A DNA stretch of 64,000 nucleotides from Vombatus ursinus. Taxonomy: Eukaryota > Chordata > Mammalia > Diprotodontia > Vombatidae. The position numbers and the translations under genes are program-made. Positions 19,290 through 29,230 of this stretch are shown one piece after another; the first letter of the stretch is position 1, and every line of letters starts with the position of its first letter. Where the stretch lies: positions 46,155,789 to 46,219,788 of the forward strand of contig NW_020954585.1 in the NCBI RefSeq assembly GCF_900497805.2. The letters are read 5' to 3'. The notes below the pieces were generated by a model. It was not told the DNA's origin. It was given only the letters and a program-made list of their open reading frames with translations, and did no database searches.

Positions 19290-19529
19290 CAAGATTATCA
19301 TCATTACTAGCACTTTTATAGCACCTTAAGGTTTGCAAAATGCCCTACAAACTTTATCTCATCCTTACAACAACCCTGAGAGGTAGGTGTTGTTATTATG
19401 CTCATTTTATAGATGAGGAAACTGACTTGCCAAGGGTTACATAGCTTGTAAGTTTCTGAGGCTGGATTTGAACTCAGTTCTTTCTGACTTTAAGTCCAAT
19501 GTTCTATCCACAGCATCATCTAGCTGCCT
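19290..19529 (-). mobile_element. MIR-type CORE-SINE, near full length
   Basis: TATAGCACCTTAAGGTTTGC through CACAGCATCATCTAGCTGCC. Confidence 0.88.
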
Positions 19530-19569
19530 GTTAAATAAGATAAAAGAGCTTTAAGGCTAGAAACCATCA

Positions 19570-19732
19570 GAGGATTAGAGATTAAAAGCTGGAAAATGGA
19601 GGTCACAAGTCCAACCTTCTCATTTTACAGATGAGGAAATTGAGGCCCAAAGACTAGTGTATCTGAAGCTGTTTTCTAACTCGGGTCTTCCTATTTCCAG
19701 GTCCAGCTCTTTATCCCCTATATCAAGCCACT
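19570..19732 (-). mobile_element. MIR-type CORE-SINE
   Basis: GAGATTAAAAGCTGGAAAAT, CATTTTACAGATGAGGAAAT and TCCAGGTCCAGCTCTTTATC. Confidence 0.8.
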
Positions 19733-19741
19733 ATCAACTTA

Positions 19742-19902
19742 TATTGTTGTTCATTCATTTTTCAGAGGAGAAAACTGAGGCAAATTGGGTTAAGTGACTT
19801 GACCAGGGTCACACAACTAGTAAGTATCTGAAACCGGATTTGAACTCGGGTCTTCCTGACTCCAGGCCCAGCGCTCCACCGACTATGCCACCTTGCCACC
19901 CC
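19742..19902 (-). mobile_element. Mar1-type CORE-SINE, tail mostly deleted
   Basis: TTGTTGTTCATTCATTTTTC joins directly to GAGGAGAAAACTGAGGCAAA, then TATGCCACCTTGCCACCCC. The RTE-like tail is missing most of its length. Confidence 0.85.
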
Positions 19903-20554
19903 AAAAGAAGGGTTAGTCACAGGAGTTCCTGAAACTGCTTATTAGAACAAGGAGGCAGTTGCAGCCTGCATGGGTAGAGGCTGCAATCATAGATTTTTGG
20001 AAAGAATAATAATGCCAGCTGGGACTTTTGTTTTTTGAATGCTTGCCTCAGTCCAGACAAGTGGTAGTACTAAATGGTACTATTTCAGGAACAGTTTGGG
20101 TTAAATAGGCATTTGTGGATTAGCTTGGGAACTTAACCACCATTAGAACACGCTCTCCCTAGGGAAGCATGAGTTCCAAACCATTGACTTACAAACAAAT
20201 TCAGACATGAGTAATTTACAAGATCAACCTCACAGAGCAAGTCAATGACTCTAAATTAGAGAAGAAACCTGGTCCAACCAGGAATCCTAAAGCATCCAAT
20301 GGATGGGGAAGGCTGTCAGTTACTTTCCTGAATAGCAATGACTCCTACTTCTTTAAGCCTTTATGGTTTACAAAGTCCTTCTATCCTGTAACTTATCTGA
20401 ACTTTGCAAAACCCTTGCAATAGACAATATAAATGCTTTTAAACACGTTTTATTGACCCTTTTTTGGACAGTTTGGACATTTGGACAATTTTGGACATTG
20501 GTTCATTTCCCAATGATCTGCCCTTCTTACCCCAAGAGTCTCCTCCGAAAGGAC
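19903..20554. other. Low-repeat interval
   Basis: A short MIR remnant (CCTTTATGGTTTACAAAGTC) lies at 20359-20378, and GGACA-rich imperfect repeats at 20466-20500 (TTTGGACATTTGGACAATTT). Otherwise unassigned. Confidence 0.35.
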
Positions 20555-20557
20555 AAT

Positions 20558-20814
20558 TGTTTAGTCCAGTCGTTTCAGTCATGTCTGACTCTTCCTGACC
20601 GCATTGGGGGTTTTCTTGGCAAAGATGCTGGAGGGGTTTGCCATTTCCTTCTCCAACTCCTTTTACAGATGAGGAAACTGAGGCAAACAGGATCAAGTGA
20701 CTTGCTCAGGGTCACACAGCTAGTAAGTGTCTGAGGTTGGAATTGAACTCAGGAAGATAAATCTTCCTGACTCCAGGCCTGGCGCTCCATCTACTGTGCC
20801 ACCTCCCTACCCAG
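20558..20814 (-). mobile_element. Mar1-type CORE-SINE, near full length
   Basis: TCCAGTCGTTTCAGTCATGT, GGGGTTTTCTTGGCAAAGAT and GGCGCTCCATCTACTGTGCC. Confidence 0.92.
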
Positions 20815-20821
20815 TACTTCA

Positions 20822-21305
20822 TAATAATATTAACTGATATTTATATAGCACCTATTATATGCCAGATACAGTGCTAAATGCTTTGCAAACATCTCATTTG
20901 AACCTCACCATAACTCTGAGTGGTAAGTGCTATTATTAACCCATTAACATTATATTATATGTACATACATAAAACCCAATATTAACCTATTATTATTATT
21001 GTTTGTTTGTTTTTTGGTGAGGTGATGGGGTTAAGTGACTTGCCCAGGGTCACACAGCTAGTAAGTGTTAAGTGTCTGAGACTGGATTTGAACTCAGGTC
21101 CTCCTGACTCCAGGGCCAGTGCTCTATCCACTGCGCCACCTAGCAGCCCCAACCTATTATTAACTATAAAAACAGTTGAGGAAACTAAGGCAAAGGTTAA
21201 GTGACTTGCCCAAGGTCACACAGCTAGTCCCTATCTAAGGACAGATTTTAACTCTGGTTTTCCTGACTCCAGACCCAGTGCTCTATCTATTGCAACACCT
21301 ACCTG
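20822..21305 (-). mobile_element. MIR-type CORE-SINE split by a young SINE
   Basis: TTTATATAGCACCTATTATA and CATTTGAACCTCACCATAAC precede the insertion; GAGGAAACTAAGGCAAAGGT and GCTCTATCTATTGCAACACC follow it. Confidence 0.88.
20998..21150 (-). mobile_element. Short young CORE-SINE (WSINE1-like) with target duplication
   Basis: TTTGGTGAGGTGATGGGGTT through GCGCCACCTAGCAGCCCC. Flanked by AACCTATTATTATT (20984-20997) and AACCTATTATTAAC (21151-21164). Confidence 0.93.
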
Positions 21306-21499
21306 TCTATAGTACTTATATCATCGAGCTAAGTGCCATGAACAATTTAACCACTTTCAAGTCTAGCTCCAAACTGTTTTTCAGATTAATTGAACAAGTT
21401 CTCAGCGCCACCACCAGCTGTGAAGAGCCTCCCTTGTTAATGTTCCATCTTTATCATCCTTGTTAATTGTCTGGGCGAGGTTTTAATTGCAAGTGTATT
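21306..21499. other. Repeat-free block
   Basis: High-complexity sequence with GTTAATGTTCCATC and TTAATTGTCTGGGCG; nothing further can be said. Confidence 0.25.
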
Positions 21500-21622
21500 T
21501 CCTAATCCCCATTTTAGGGATGAGGAAGCTGAGGCCCCATGACACAGCTACTACTTGTCCCAGCTAAGACTTAAACCTGGGACTTCTGCTTCTAGACCCA
21601 GAACTCTTTCCACTCCATCACA
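21500..21622 (-). mobile_element. MIR-type CORE-SINE
   Basis: CCATTTTAGGGATGAGGAAG, GACTTAAACCTGGGACTTCT and CTCTTTCCACTCCATCAC. Confidence 0.75.
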
Positions 21623-22254
21623 GTTTGGAGAGGTTCAGTCAGAGCTTTCCACAGCCAGCCATGAAGCTCTTTTAAGAGTGGGACTTTCGATGCCGATGAC
21701 TACAGCAGTAGTACACAACGCTCTTACCCAGCCTGTCAATAATGGAAACTTTCCCCACCATGTTTCCTTTGGAAGCCTCCATGTCCCTACTTGGCCAACT
21801 TTTTCCTGGAGTGGCCCCGGTTGGCATCAGACACAGACAGGAATATATTACATACTGGTTGGGGCTCCACCCTCCCCTCCCTGGGCAAATCTGTTGGTTA
21901 TGGAGAGATATTTTCACTCAGAAAAAAAAAAATTACAGGACTTCGTTGTTTTTTGGGGACTTTTATAGGATGGTCCTCATTGGGTCTTTTTTGGCCCACC
22001 CTCCCAGCTCCGCCCTTCTCTTCTGGCTCATCCCCAGTCATGAGATATTTAACTTTCTTGGCCTAGCAATTTTCACTTCCCCCGAGGACCAGCGGCCCAA
22101 GCTTGCCACCAGTTAAAGCATTCTTGGACAACAGCATTTCCTCTGTAAGCAAAGTTTAGCTCACCCAACCCAGGAGAGGGAAATATTAAGATTTTGTTTT
22201 TCCCCAGGTGCTCTCCACAGCAGAACAGTGGTCAGGTTCCAAAAGACACAAGTA
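21623..22254. other. Low-repeat interval, no exon supported
   Basis: Unique-looking sequence with an A-run at 21920-21931. Two overlapping open frames of about 125-137 codons show no recognisable domain or splice context. Confidence 0.35.
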
Positions 22255-22498
22255 GTCATTGCTAACATTTACATAGCACCTTAAGGTTTGCAAAAGGGTT
22301 TTTTTTTTCAACAAATTTTATCTCATTTGATACTCCACAACCCTGTGAGGTAGGAGCTATTATTATCCCTATTTTACAGATGGGAAAACTGGGACTGGGA
22401 GAGGTTAAGGGATTTGCCCAGAGCCCCTTTACTTCCTGTGTCTGAAGCAAGATTTGACTTAAGGGCTTTCTGACTCCAAGCCTCTAGCACTATCCACT
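22255..22498 (-). mobile_element. MIR-type CORE-SINE, near full length
   Basis: ACATAGCACCTTAAGGTTTG, ATTTTATCTCATTTGATACT and GACTCCAAGCCTCTAGCACT. Confidence 0.85.
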
Positions 22499-22707
22499 GG
22501 AGTCCAGGGATAGGGAACCTATGGCCTCGAGGCCATATGTGGCCCTCCAGGTCCTCAAGTGCAGCCCTTTGATTGAATCCAAACTTCATGGAACAAATCC
22601 CCTTAATAAAAGGATTTGTTCTGTAAAACTTGGACTCAGTTAAAGGCAGCACCCAAGGACCTAGAAGGCCACATGTGGCCTCTAGGCCACAGGTTCCCCA
22701 CCCCTGC
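22499..22707. mobile_element. hAT-type MITE with clear terminal inverted repeats
   Basis: GGGAACCTATGGCCTCGAGG at the left and CCTCTAGGCCACAGGTTCCCC at the right are inverted copies; ATGTGGCC and GGCCACAT extend the pairing. CACTGGA flanks both ends (the hAT target duplication would be 8). No transposase coding. Confidence 0.8.
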
Positions 22708-22711
22708 ACTG

Positions 22712-22848
22712 GACCCACAAGTTACAGGAGAAAGAGCTTGAACTTTGGAGCCAACACACCAGAATTCATGTCCTGGCTCTGCTATTTACTATCTGTGCGG
22801 CCTGCAGGAAGTAATTTCATATCTCTAAGCTTTGGTTTCTTCCTCATC
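22712..22848 (+). mobile_element. MIR-type CORE-SINE, 3' truncated
   Basis: GAGCTTGAACTTTGGAGCCA, GTCCTGGCTCTGCTATTTAC and CTAAGCTTTGGTTTCTTCCT. Confidence 0.82.
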
Positions 22849-22849
22849 T

Positions 22850-23395
22850 TCATCAAGTATTTATTAAGCACCTACTATGTGCCAGGCAGTGCGCTAAGCA
22901 CTAGGGATACAAAAAAAGGCAAAAGACAGTCCCTGCCCTCAAGGAACTCACAGTCTAATGGGAAGACAGCATACAAACAACCATGTACAAACAAGCTATA
23001 TTCAGGATACATTAGAGATAATTCACAGAGGGAAGGCACTAGAATTGAGGGGGTTTTGGGAAAGACTTCCTGTAGGTGGTGGGATTTTGGCTGAGACATG
23101 AGGAAAGCTAGGAGGTGGAGATGAAGAGGGAGAGAATTCCAGGCCCCAGGCGAGACAGCTGGAGAAGATGGAGCATCTTCTTCCAGGAAGAGCACGGACG
23201 CCACATTGTCACATGTAGGCTGAAATAGAGGGAAGGGTTGAGGGTGACACTGAGGTTGTAAGCGTGGGTGATGGGAAGGATAATGGTATGCTTGATGATG
23301 ACCAGGAAGTTCAGGAGAGGTGTGGGTTATTTGGGGAAAAGAGAATGTGTTCTGTTTTGGACATGTTGAGGTCACTATGCATGTGGGACGCAAGC
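22850..23395 (-). mobile_element. L2 LINE 3' part, antisense
   Basis: AAGTATTTATTAAGCACCTA marks the 3' end. The antisense reading has AWNSLPLHLHLLAFL and QPKSHHLQEVFP, the L2 ORF2 C terminus, and CTGTTTTGGACATGTTGAGG lies near the truncated end. Confidence 0.9.
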
Positions 23396-23595
23396 TTTGA
23401 GACGTTCTATTGTCTCTTGTCGAAATCTTTCTCTTCCTTCAAGGCCCGTGATATAGGTGGTCTCTACTCCATTGAAGCCTTTCCCAATTGGCCTAACAGA
23501 AAGTGATCTCTCAAACACAGGAAGACTCATAGAAACCAATGCAAATGTAAAAACTGACAATTCTGAAAGACTTGATAATAATAGTAGTAATTACA

Positions 23596-23818
23596 GTCAT
23601 TTTTTATTCGTGTCTGAATCTTGATGACTCCATTTGGGGTTTTCTTGGCAAAGATACTGGAGCAGTTTGCCATTCCCTTCTCCAGCTCATTTTACAGATG
23701 AGGAAATTGAGGCAAACAGGGTGAAGTGACTTGCCCAGGGTCACAGAGCTAGGAAGTGTTTGAGGCCAGATTTGAACTCAGGAAGATGAGTCTTCCTGAC
23801 TTCAGGCCCGGCACCCCA
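23596..23818 (-). mobile_element. Mar1-type CORE-SINE
   Basis: TGATGACTCCATTTGGGGTT, GAGCAGTTTGCCATTCCCTT and CTTCAGGCCCGGCACCCCAT; the last head bases are missing. Confidence 0.9.
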
Positions 23819-23924
23819 TGATGCTTTGGATATTGCCAACAAAATTGGAATCATCTAAACTACATTTGACTGGCCTACTCACCTACATTAAAATTTTCCT
23901 ATATGTGTACCAAAAAAAACCCAA

Positions 23925-24078
23925 AACAACTAGAAACTTTAGAGGTCATCAAGTTCAACTTCCTCATTTTATAGATCAGAAAACTGAGGGAAACAGCAGT
24001 TAAGTGACTTGCCCAGGGTAACAGTGTTAAGTATCAGAGAAGAGATTTGAACTCAGATCTTCTGACCTCAGCCTTTTG
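23925..24078 (-). mobile_element. MIR-type CORE-SINE
   Basis: GAGGTCATCAAGTTCAACTT, TATAGATCAGAAAACTGAGG and GAACTCAGATCTTCTGACCT. Confidence 0.82.
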
Positions 24079-24204
24079 GGAGGTATACACACCCTCAAGT
24101 CATCCATGGTGAGGGTGTAACCTTAAATGCAGGAGAGATGACCAGATGATCCCTCAAGGTCCTTTCTATGACCTTACGACTACTTCTGCTTAGATCGGTC
24201 TCCT

Positions 24205-24295
24205 GTAATAACTCCTATTTCTATAGCCACTTAAAGTTTACATAAGGCTTTCCTCCCTACAGCCCCATGAGGTAGGTCGTGCAATTATTATTTGC
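24205..24295 (-). mobile_element. MIR fragment
   Basis: CTATTTCTATAGCCACTTAA and GCCCCATGAGGTAGGTCGTG; it ends where the inverted duplication begins. Confidence 0.6.
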
Positions 24296-24559
24296 TATGT
24301 TGTCAACCTCTAGCCCTCCCCACCCTGCTTCCCTAGCGATCAGAATGCTTTGGTGTTGATATGAGACTTCCTTTCGGGCTTGCTCAGTTCCTCCCTGGAA
24401 GATTGCTGTGTTGCCAGGACTGGAAGATAAGCCAGTCAAGAAGGAGTCTACAGTTAGGACTTCTCCTGGAGTGCCCTACTCTCTTTCACCTACTCTAGGT
24501 AGAGGAAGAGAGAGGAGGCAGACAGACACTTGGAATGGTAAAAATAACGCCGTGGACTC

Positions 24560-24740
24560 GGGCAGTGTGGCACAGTGGAACATACCCTTGATTTGAAGCA
24601 AAAGTCTCTGACGCTTATTTGAGCAAATGACACTGGGTATCCTCTCTGGGCTTTCACTTCATCATCTATAAAATGAGGGGAGGTGGGACCAGGTGGCTTG
24701 TTAAAGTCTCTTCCAGCTCTAAATCCATGATACTGTGATT
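24560..24740 (+). mobile_element. MIR-type CORE-SINE
   Basis: GTGGCACAGTGGAACATACC, CATCTATAAAATGAGGGGAG and CTCTTCCAGCTCTAAATCCA. Confidence 0.85.
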
Positions 24741-24769
24741 TGAAATTGGGAAGTAACTTTGAATTTGGA

Positions 24770-24856
24770 ATTCCAACCTTGACCCACCAGGTGATAATTA
24801 AGAAGCTACCTAACCTTGTTGAGCCTCAATGTTCTCATCTGTAAAATGGGGGTGGG
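24770..24856 (+). mobile_element. MIR fragment
   Basis: CTACCTAACCTTGTTGAGCC and GTTCTCATCTGTAAAATGGG, running into a G-rich stretch. Confidence 0.65.
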
Positions 24857-25085
24857 GTGGGGAGAGAGAGGGGAAAAAAGCTCCCTTATCATCATGGTCT
24901 CTGGCCACGTGGCAGTTCCTTTCTTGGCTAGCCTGGTTTCCTTTCCCCTGTATCACAATAATCTCCCCAGGAGAATCTGAGTAAGAGGCTGGTAAGATTC
25001 CGGCAAAGGGAAGTCCCATATCAACACCAAGTCATTCTGATTGTTAGAAGAGCTGGGTGGGGAAGGTCAGAGGTTGCCAACTGAG

Positions 25086-25620
25086 TGAATTATGGAATGG
25101 ACATTTTGCCTCATTCAAGGAGTTGCTGACCTACTGAATCCCAAAGGCCACATGAGGCATTATCAGTAAATGGCCCCTTTGCCCTGCAGACCACACCTGG
25201 CAGTTTCCTCATCCCCAGACTTTATACTAGTGTCCTCTCAGCTAATTCTCTCCCCAGTATTTTCCCATTACTGGAGTTCTTTATCTGAGCCTAAGAAATA
25301 TTTGTCATCCACATGGCTTCCTGTGTTTTCTTTAAACATACCCAATTTCTTTTTGGGTAACAATAATTCAAAGCCACTTGCTTTATTTGGCTGCCACCCC
25401 CCTTCTTTTGAGGAAGCCCACAGAGGTGACACCCATAATTGAACTACTGCCCCTGGGGCTCAGGAGCTGGGGGAAGGGTCCCCCTGAGAGTCAGTACTAG
25501 CAAACAGGAAGTCCTGCCCAGTATGTGACTTTGGCCAACATCATGATCATGTCCCATCCATGATAAGGATGTCAAAATAGCCAGTCTGGCTCAACCTCGC
25601 TGATCAATCAGACAGTCTTA
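25086..25620. other. Repeat-poor interval
   Basis: No repeat landmark from about 25090 to 25620. Pyrimidine-rich then AT-rich single-copy-looking sequence; no exon supported. Confidence 0.35.
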
Positions 25621-25624
25621 GGGA

Positions 25625-25750
25625 AGCAGCCTGCTATAACGGCACCACACTGTGAGTCAAGAAACTTGGGTTCTAGTCCAAGTTTTGTTACTAACTCACT
25701 GTGTCTTTTGGGGCAAAACCCTCCCTCCTTTTGGTCTTATTTTCCTTCTT
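25625..25750 (+). mobile_element. MIR-type CORE-SINE, 3' truncated
   Basis: GAGTCAAGAAACTTGGGTTC and ACTAACTCACTGTGTCTTTT, with the end replaced by an L1 fragment. Confidence 0.75.
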
Positions 25751-25920
25751 TTTAAAATTTATTCTTTTAAATTAAGAAGGACTTATTTTTTTCTTCCCAC
25801 TCTAAAACTGAAGAAAAGAGGAATGAAATCTTTGTAAGATATATGGATAATGAAGTAAAACAATTTCATACATTGGCCGTATGAAAATATATGCATCTTG
25901 AGTCCATTGATTCTCTTTCA
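25751..25920 (-). mobile_element. L1 3' end, older subfamily, antisense
   Basis: GAAGAAAAGAGGAATGAAAT, ACATTGGCCGTATGAAAATA and TGCATCTTGAGTCCATTGA resemble the 35.7-kb copy (CACATTGGCTGTATCTGAAA). Confidence 0.5.
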
Positions 25921-25934
25921 GGGGGTAGATGGCA

Positions 25935-26150
25935 CTCTTAGGTGGTGCAATGGATAGAGTGCTGGGCCTGGAGGAAGAAAAACCTGAGTTGAAATGCAGA
26001 TTCAGATACTTATTAGCTATGCAATCCTGGGCAAGTCACTTAACCTTTGTTTGCCTCAATTTCCTCAACTGTAAAATGGGGATAATAACAGCACCTACTT
26101 CCCAGAGTTGTGATGAGGAGCAAATGAGATGATATTTGTTTAGCACAGTG
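25935..26150 (+). mobile_element. CORE-SINE with MIR-type tail
   Basis: CTTAGGTGGTGCAATGGATA, CCTCAACTGTAAAATGGGGA and TTTGTTTAGCACAGTGCC. Confidence 0.87.
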
Positions 26151-26151
26151 C

Positions 26152-26362
26152 CTTTGTTGTTATTCAATCGTGACCCCATTTGGAGTTTTCTTGGCAAAGA
26201 TACTGGAATGGTTTGCCACTTTCTTCTCCAGCTCATTTTACAGATGAGAAAACTGAGACAAACAGGTCAAGTGACTTGTCCAAAGTCACATAGCTAGTGT
26301 CTAAGGCCAGATTTGAACTCAGAAAGATGAGTCTTCCTGACTCCAGACCTGGTGCTCTATCC
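26152..26362 (-). mobile_element. Mar1-type CORE-SINE
   Basis: TGTTATTCAATCGTGACCCC, GGAATGGTTTGCCACTTTCT and CCAGACCTGGTGCTCTATCC; the head's last bases are missing. Confidence 0.9.
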
Positions 26363-26392
26363 AGGGCAAATAAATATGATACAAGTAAAGTG

Positions 26393-26505
26393 GTAAGGAA
26401 ATTGAGACCAGAGGGGGAAAGGGACTTTCCCAAAGCCACACAGCAACTGAAAGGTAGAGTTGGTACTAGGACCCAAGTTTCCTGACTCACAGTCTGGTGT
26501 CCTTT
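26393..26505 (-). mobile_element. MIR-type CORE-SINE
   Basis: GGTAAGGAAATTGAGACCAG, CCCAAAGCCACACAGCAACT and CCTGACTCACAGTCTGGTGT. Confidence 0.78.
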
Positions 26506-26534
26506 CTGAGACTCATTGTTTAAATGATGAGGGA

Positions 26535-27310
26535 AAAGGAGAAATTGATTTAGGAAAATTTGAGGAGGTAAAGGACTCTTTCAACTTGGGGGATAGGGAA
26601 AGGCTACCTGAGGGAGGTGGCATCTGAGTTTCCCCTTGACGGAAGAGGATTCTGAAAGGCAGAGATGAAGAAGTAAGTGGGTTCCAGGCATGAAGAATGG
26701 CCAATATAGAGATATGGAGGCAGGAGATTGCATGTCTAATTCAGGGAATTCAGGGAGTAGCTAATAATAGTCCAATTTAACTCGATCATAAAGGAAGAAG
26801 CATGGGACACAATGGGTAGAACACTGGGCCTGGAGTCAGAAAGGCTTATCTTCCTGAGTTCAAATCCAGCCTCAGACCCTGGGCAAGTCACTTAACCCTA
26901 TTTGCCTTAGTTTCCTCATCTATAAAATGAGCTAGAGAAGGAAATAACAAACCACTCCAGTATCTTTGTCAAGAAAACCCCAAATGGGGTCACCAGCAGT
27001 CACACACAACTGAAAAAACGAATGAACGACAACACAACGTGGGAAATGGGCTAGAAAAGGAGATTGAAACCTGACTTTAGAGGATCTTAAATGCCAAATC
27101 AAGAAGTCAATATTTTATCTTATGGGCAACAGAAAGAGCCTCTGAAGATATTTGAATAAAATTATGGCATGTTTTAGGAAGGTAATTTTGATAGCTGTGT
27201 GGAGATGAGAAGCAGGGAGACCAATTAGTCTGCTAAGATAGTTCAGGTAAAAGGTAATAATGATTCCAAAAAGTGTGGTAGCAATGAGAGTGGATAGAGG
27301 CATATATTGT
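26535..27310 (-). mobile_element. Old L2 remnant split by a Mar1 SINE, antisense
   Basis: CTACCTGAGGGAGGTGGCAT and GGGTTCCAGGCATGAAGAAT precede the SINE. GATCTTAAATGCCAAATCAA, TATGGCATGTTTTAGGAAGG and GTCTGCTAAGATAGTTCAGG follow it in continuing L2 order. Confidence 0.7.
26783..27035 (+). mobile_element. Mar1-type CORE-SINE with internal deletion
   Basis: CATGGGACACAATGGGTAGA through CAACTGAAAAAACGAATGAA. The ACTTACTAGCTGTGTGA stretch is missing between CTCAGA and CCCTGGGCAA. Confidence 0.9.
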
Positions 27311-27349
27311 AGGAGGACATGGTTGTCTTCTCTGATATTAACTTCACAG

Positions 27350-27440
27350 TTTAATTATATTTATTATATTGTATATTTTATTAATATTATATTGTTATAA
27401 TACAATATATTATATATTATTACAAGTGTATTAATATAAT
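27350..27440. repeat. AT-rich low-complexity tract
   Basis: TATA/ATTA-rich and self-complementary (AATACAATATATTATATATT), likely cruciform-prone. Confidence 0.85.
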
Positions 27441-27690
27441 AATATTAGGTAGCATTTATATAGTACCTACTATATGCCAGGCACTGTGCTGGGCAGTTTA
27501 CAAATATTATCTCACTTGATTCTCACAACAACCCCAGGAGGTAGGTGTTGTTGTTATCCCTGCTTTATAATTGGGGAAACTGAGGCAAACAGGTTAAGTG
27601 ACTTGCCCAAGGTTACACAGCTAGTAAGTGTCCAAGGTGGGATTTGAATTCAGGTGCTCCAGACTCCAGGCACAGTGCCCTCTCCACTAG
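27441..27690 (-). mobile_element. MIR-type CORE-SINE, near full length
   Basis: GGTAGCATTTATATAGTACC, GCTGGGCAGTTTACAAATAT and CAGTGCCCTCTCCACT. Confidence 0.9.
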
Positions 27691-27751
27691 GGGCTAGGAG
27701 AATAGGGCATGATTTAGTTGAGCTCTAATCCAGCCAAGAGAATTTGAAGAA

Positions 27752-27950
27752 GCTTGGCCCAGTGGAAAGAGCACTGAATGTAAAGTCAGAGGACATGAGT
27801 TTGAATCTTGGCTCTGCCACTTATCCCTTGTATGGTTTTGAACAGTCACTTAACTCCTCCAGACCTCAGTTTCCTCATCTGTAAAATGAAAGGGTTGGTC
27901 TATAATACCTCTCAGTTTCCTTCCAGCTCTAAATCGACCTCTGTAGGACT
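27752..27950 (+). mobile_element. MIR-type CORE-SINE, near full length
   Basis: GGCCCAGTGGAAAGAGCACT, CTCAGTTTCCTCATCTGTAA and TTTCCTTCCAGCTCTAAATC. Confidence 0.9.
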
Positions 27951-28253
27951 TTATGATGACTTTTGCTTAGACTTACATATTCACCTTTGTGTCTGTGCAA
28001 AGTGTTGCTCACCATCCCTATTTCCTCCATCACATAGCATGAAACCTATCCTAACTGCTTTAAAAGCTGTTTGGATGTCCAGCCTGCATTACTTCTGGGG
28101 ATAACATGCTTCATACATAGTATTTAAAGTCGTTTTTTTTATTGGTCCTATTTCAAGTGGCCCTTCATCCTAACATCCTGGGATTTTCTGGGCAAGTACA
28201 AATTTACCCAGCTGTCTCCATCATGATTTTAATAGGTTCCTGTAAGGATCAAG
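27951..28253. other. No recognisable element
   Basis: Mixed sequence; pyrimidine-rich patches only. Confidence 0.3.
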
Positions 28254-28440
28254 ATCCATTTTTGAAATCGGAAAGACCTGGGTTCAAATTTCACCTTTGG
28301 CACATACAAGCTGTGTGATTATGGGTAAGGTACTGAACCTCTCAGTTCCCCAGACACCTCTCAAAGGCTATGGTAAATTACACAAGAATGGTTGAGATGC
28401 ATTAATGACAGGAATTTCCAAACCCATTCCCTATGTTGAT
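28254..28440 (+). mobile_element. CORE-SINE with alternative tail
   Basis: Normal MIR head (GAAAGACCTGGGTTCAAATT, GTGTGATTATGGGTAAGGTA), then a tail ending AATTTCCAAACCCATTCCCT, ATGTTGATGAAATCCCAAAT. The same tail type is at 31.4, 39.4, 47.2 and 55.1 kb. Confidence 0.65.
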
Positions 28441-28499
28441 GAAATCCCAAATCTGTACCAACTCTACCCAAAAGGTCAATAGCAAAAAACTCTTAATTA

Positions 28500-28600
28500 T
28501 ATACCATTTTGCCTTTTACCTTTCAGTAGCCCTCTGAGATAGAGAACAGTAGAATTTTTATCCCCATTTTACAGAGGAGGAAACTTCCATTCTGAGGTTG
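28500..28600 (-). mobile_element. MIR fragment
   Basis: AGCCCTCTGAGATAGAGAAC and CCATTTTACAGAGGAGGAAA. Confidence 0.6.
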
Positions 28601-28610
28601 TGACTTCTCA

Positions 28611-29230
28611 TGCAATCAATCAATTAATTAACATGTTGTGCCAGACTAAGTGCTGGGGCTACACATACAGGCAAAGAATAGTTCCTGCACTCAAGGAGCT
28701 CACAATCTAATGGGGGAGACAACATGCGAACAATATATATAAGGCATATTTTATACAAGTTAAACAGGAAATAATTAATAGAGGGAAGGCACCGGAATTA
28801 AGAAGGGTTGGGGAAGGCTTCCTTTAGAAGGTGGGATTTTAGTTGGGACTTAAAGGAAGCCAAGGAGGTCAGTGGTCAGAGTGGAGGAGGGAAAGTGTTC
28901 CAGGCATAGGGGACAGCCAGAAAAAATGTCCAGAGTCAAGAAATGGAGTCTCTTGTTCATGGAACAGCCAGGAGGCTGGTGTCACGGGAGTAAGGTGCAT
29001 GGAGACTGGAAAGGTAGAAGGGGACTAAGTTATGAAGGGCTTTGAATGCCAAAGAGCTTTATTTATTTGCTCCTGGAGGCAATAGGAAGCTATTGGAGTT
29101 TATTGAGTAGAGGAGTGTGATATGATCAGACCTATGTTTTAGGAAAATCACTTTAGTGGCTTAATGGAGGATGCATCTGAGTAGGGAGAGACTTAAGTCG
29201 AGCAGTCCTACCAGCAGACAATGACCATGC
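28611..29230 (-). mobile_element. L2 LINE 3' part, antisense
   Basis: TGCAATCAATCAATTAATTA at the 3' end, then AAGGAGCTCACAATCTAATG, GAACAGCCAGGAGGCTGGTG, ATGAAGGGCTTTGAATGCCA and GTGATATGATCAGACCTATG: one of the better preserved L2 copies here. Confidence 0.92.

Larger units (their letters stand above)
24297..25083. repeat. Inverted duplication with about 130-150-base arms
   Basis: 24300-24445 aligns with the reverse complement of 24905-25083: AACCTCT, CCCCACCC, ATCAGAATG, CTTGGTGTTGATATG and GACTTCC are shared in order, then weaker similarity through CCAG and CAAGAA. Two sense MIRs fill the spacer. It could be a local duplication or two copies of an unnamed dispersed repeat. Confidence 0.65.

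Noticed and set aside
18076-19902. Regularly spaced GAGGAAACTGAGGC and CCACCTAGCTGCC motifs suggesting an array
   Set aside because: They are conserved CORE and head motifs of unrelated SINE insertions with irregular spacing; not a CRISPR or satellite array.
21555-22116. Open frames of 91-137 codons
   Set aside because: The longest begins inside an antisense MIR; no domain similarity is recognisable, and overlapping alternatives exist in all frames.
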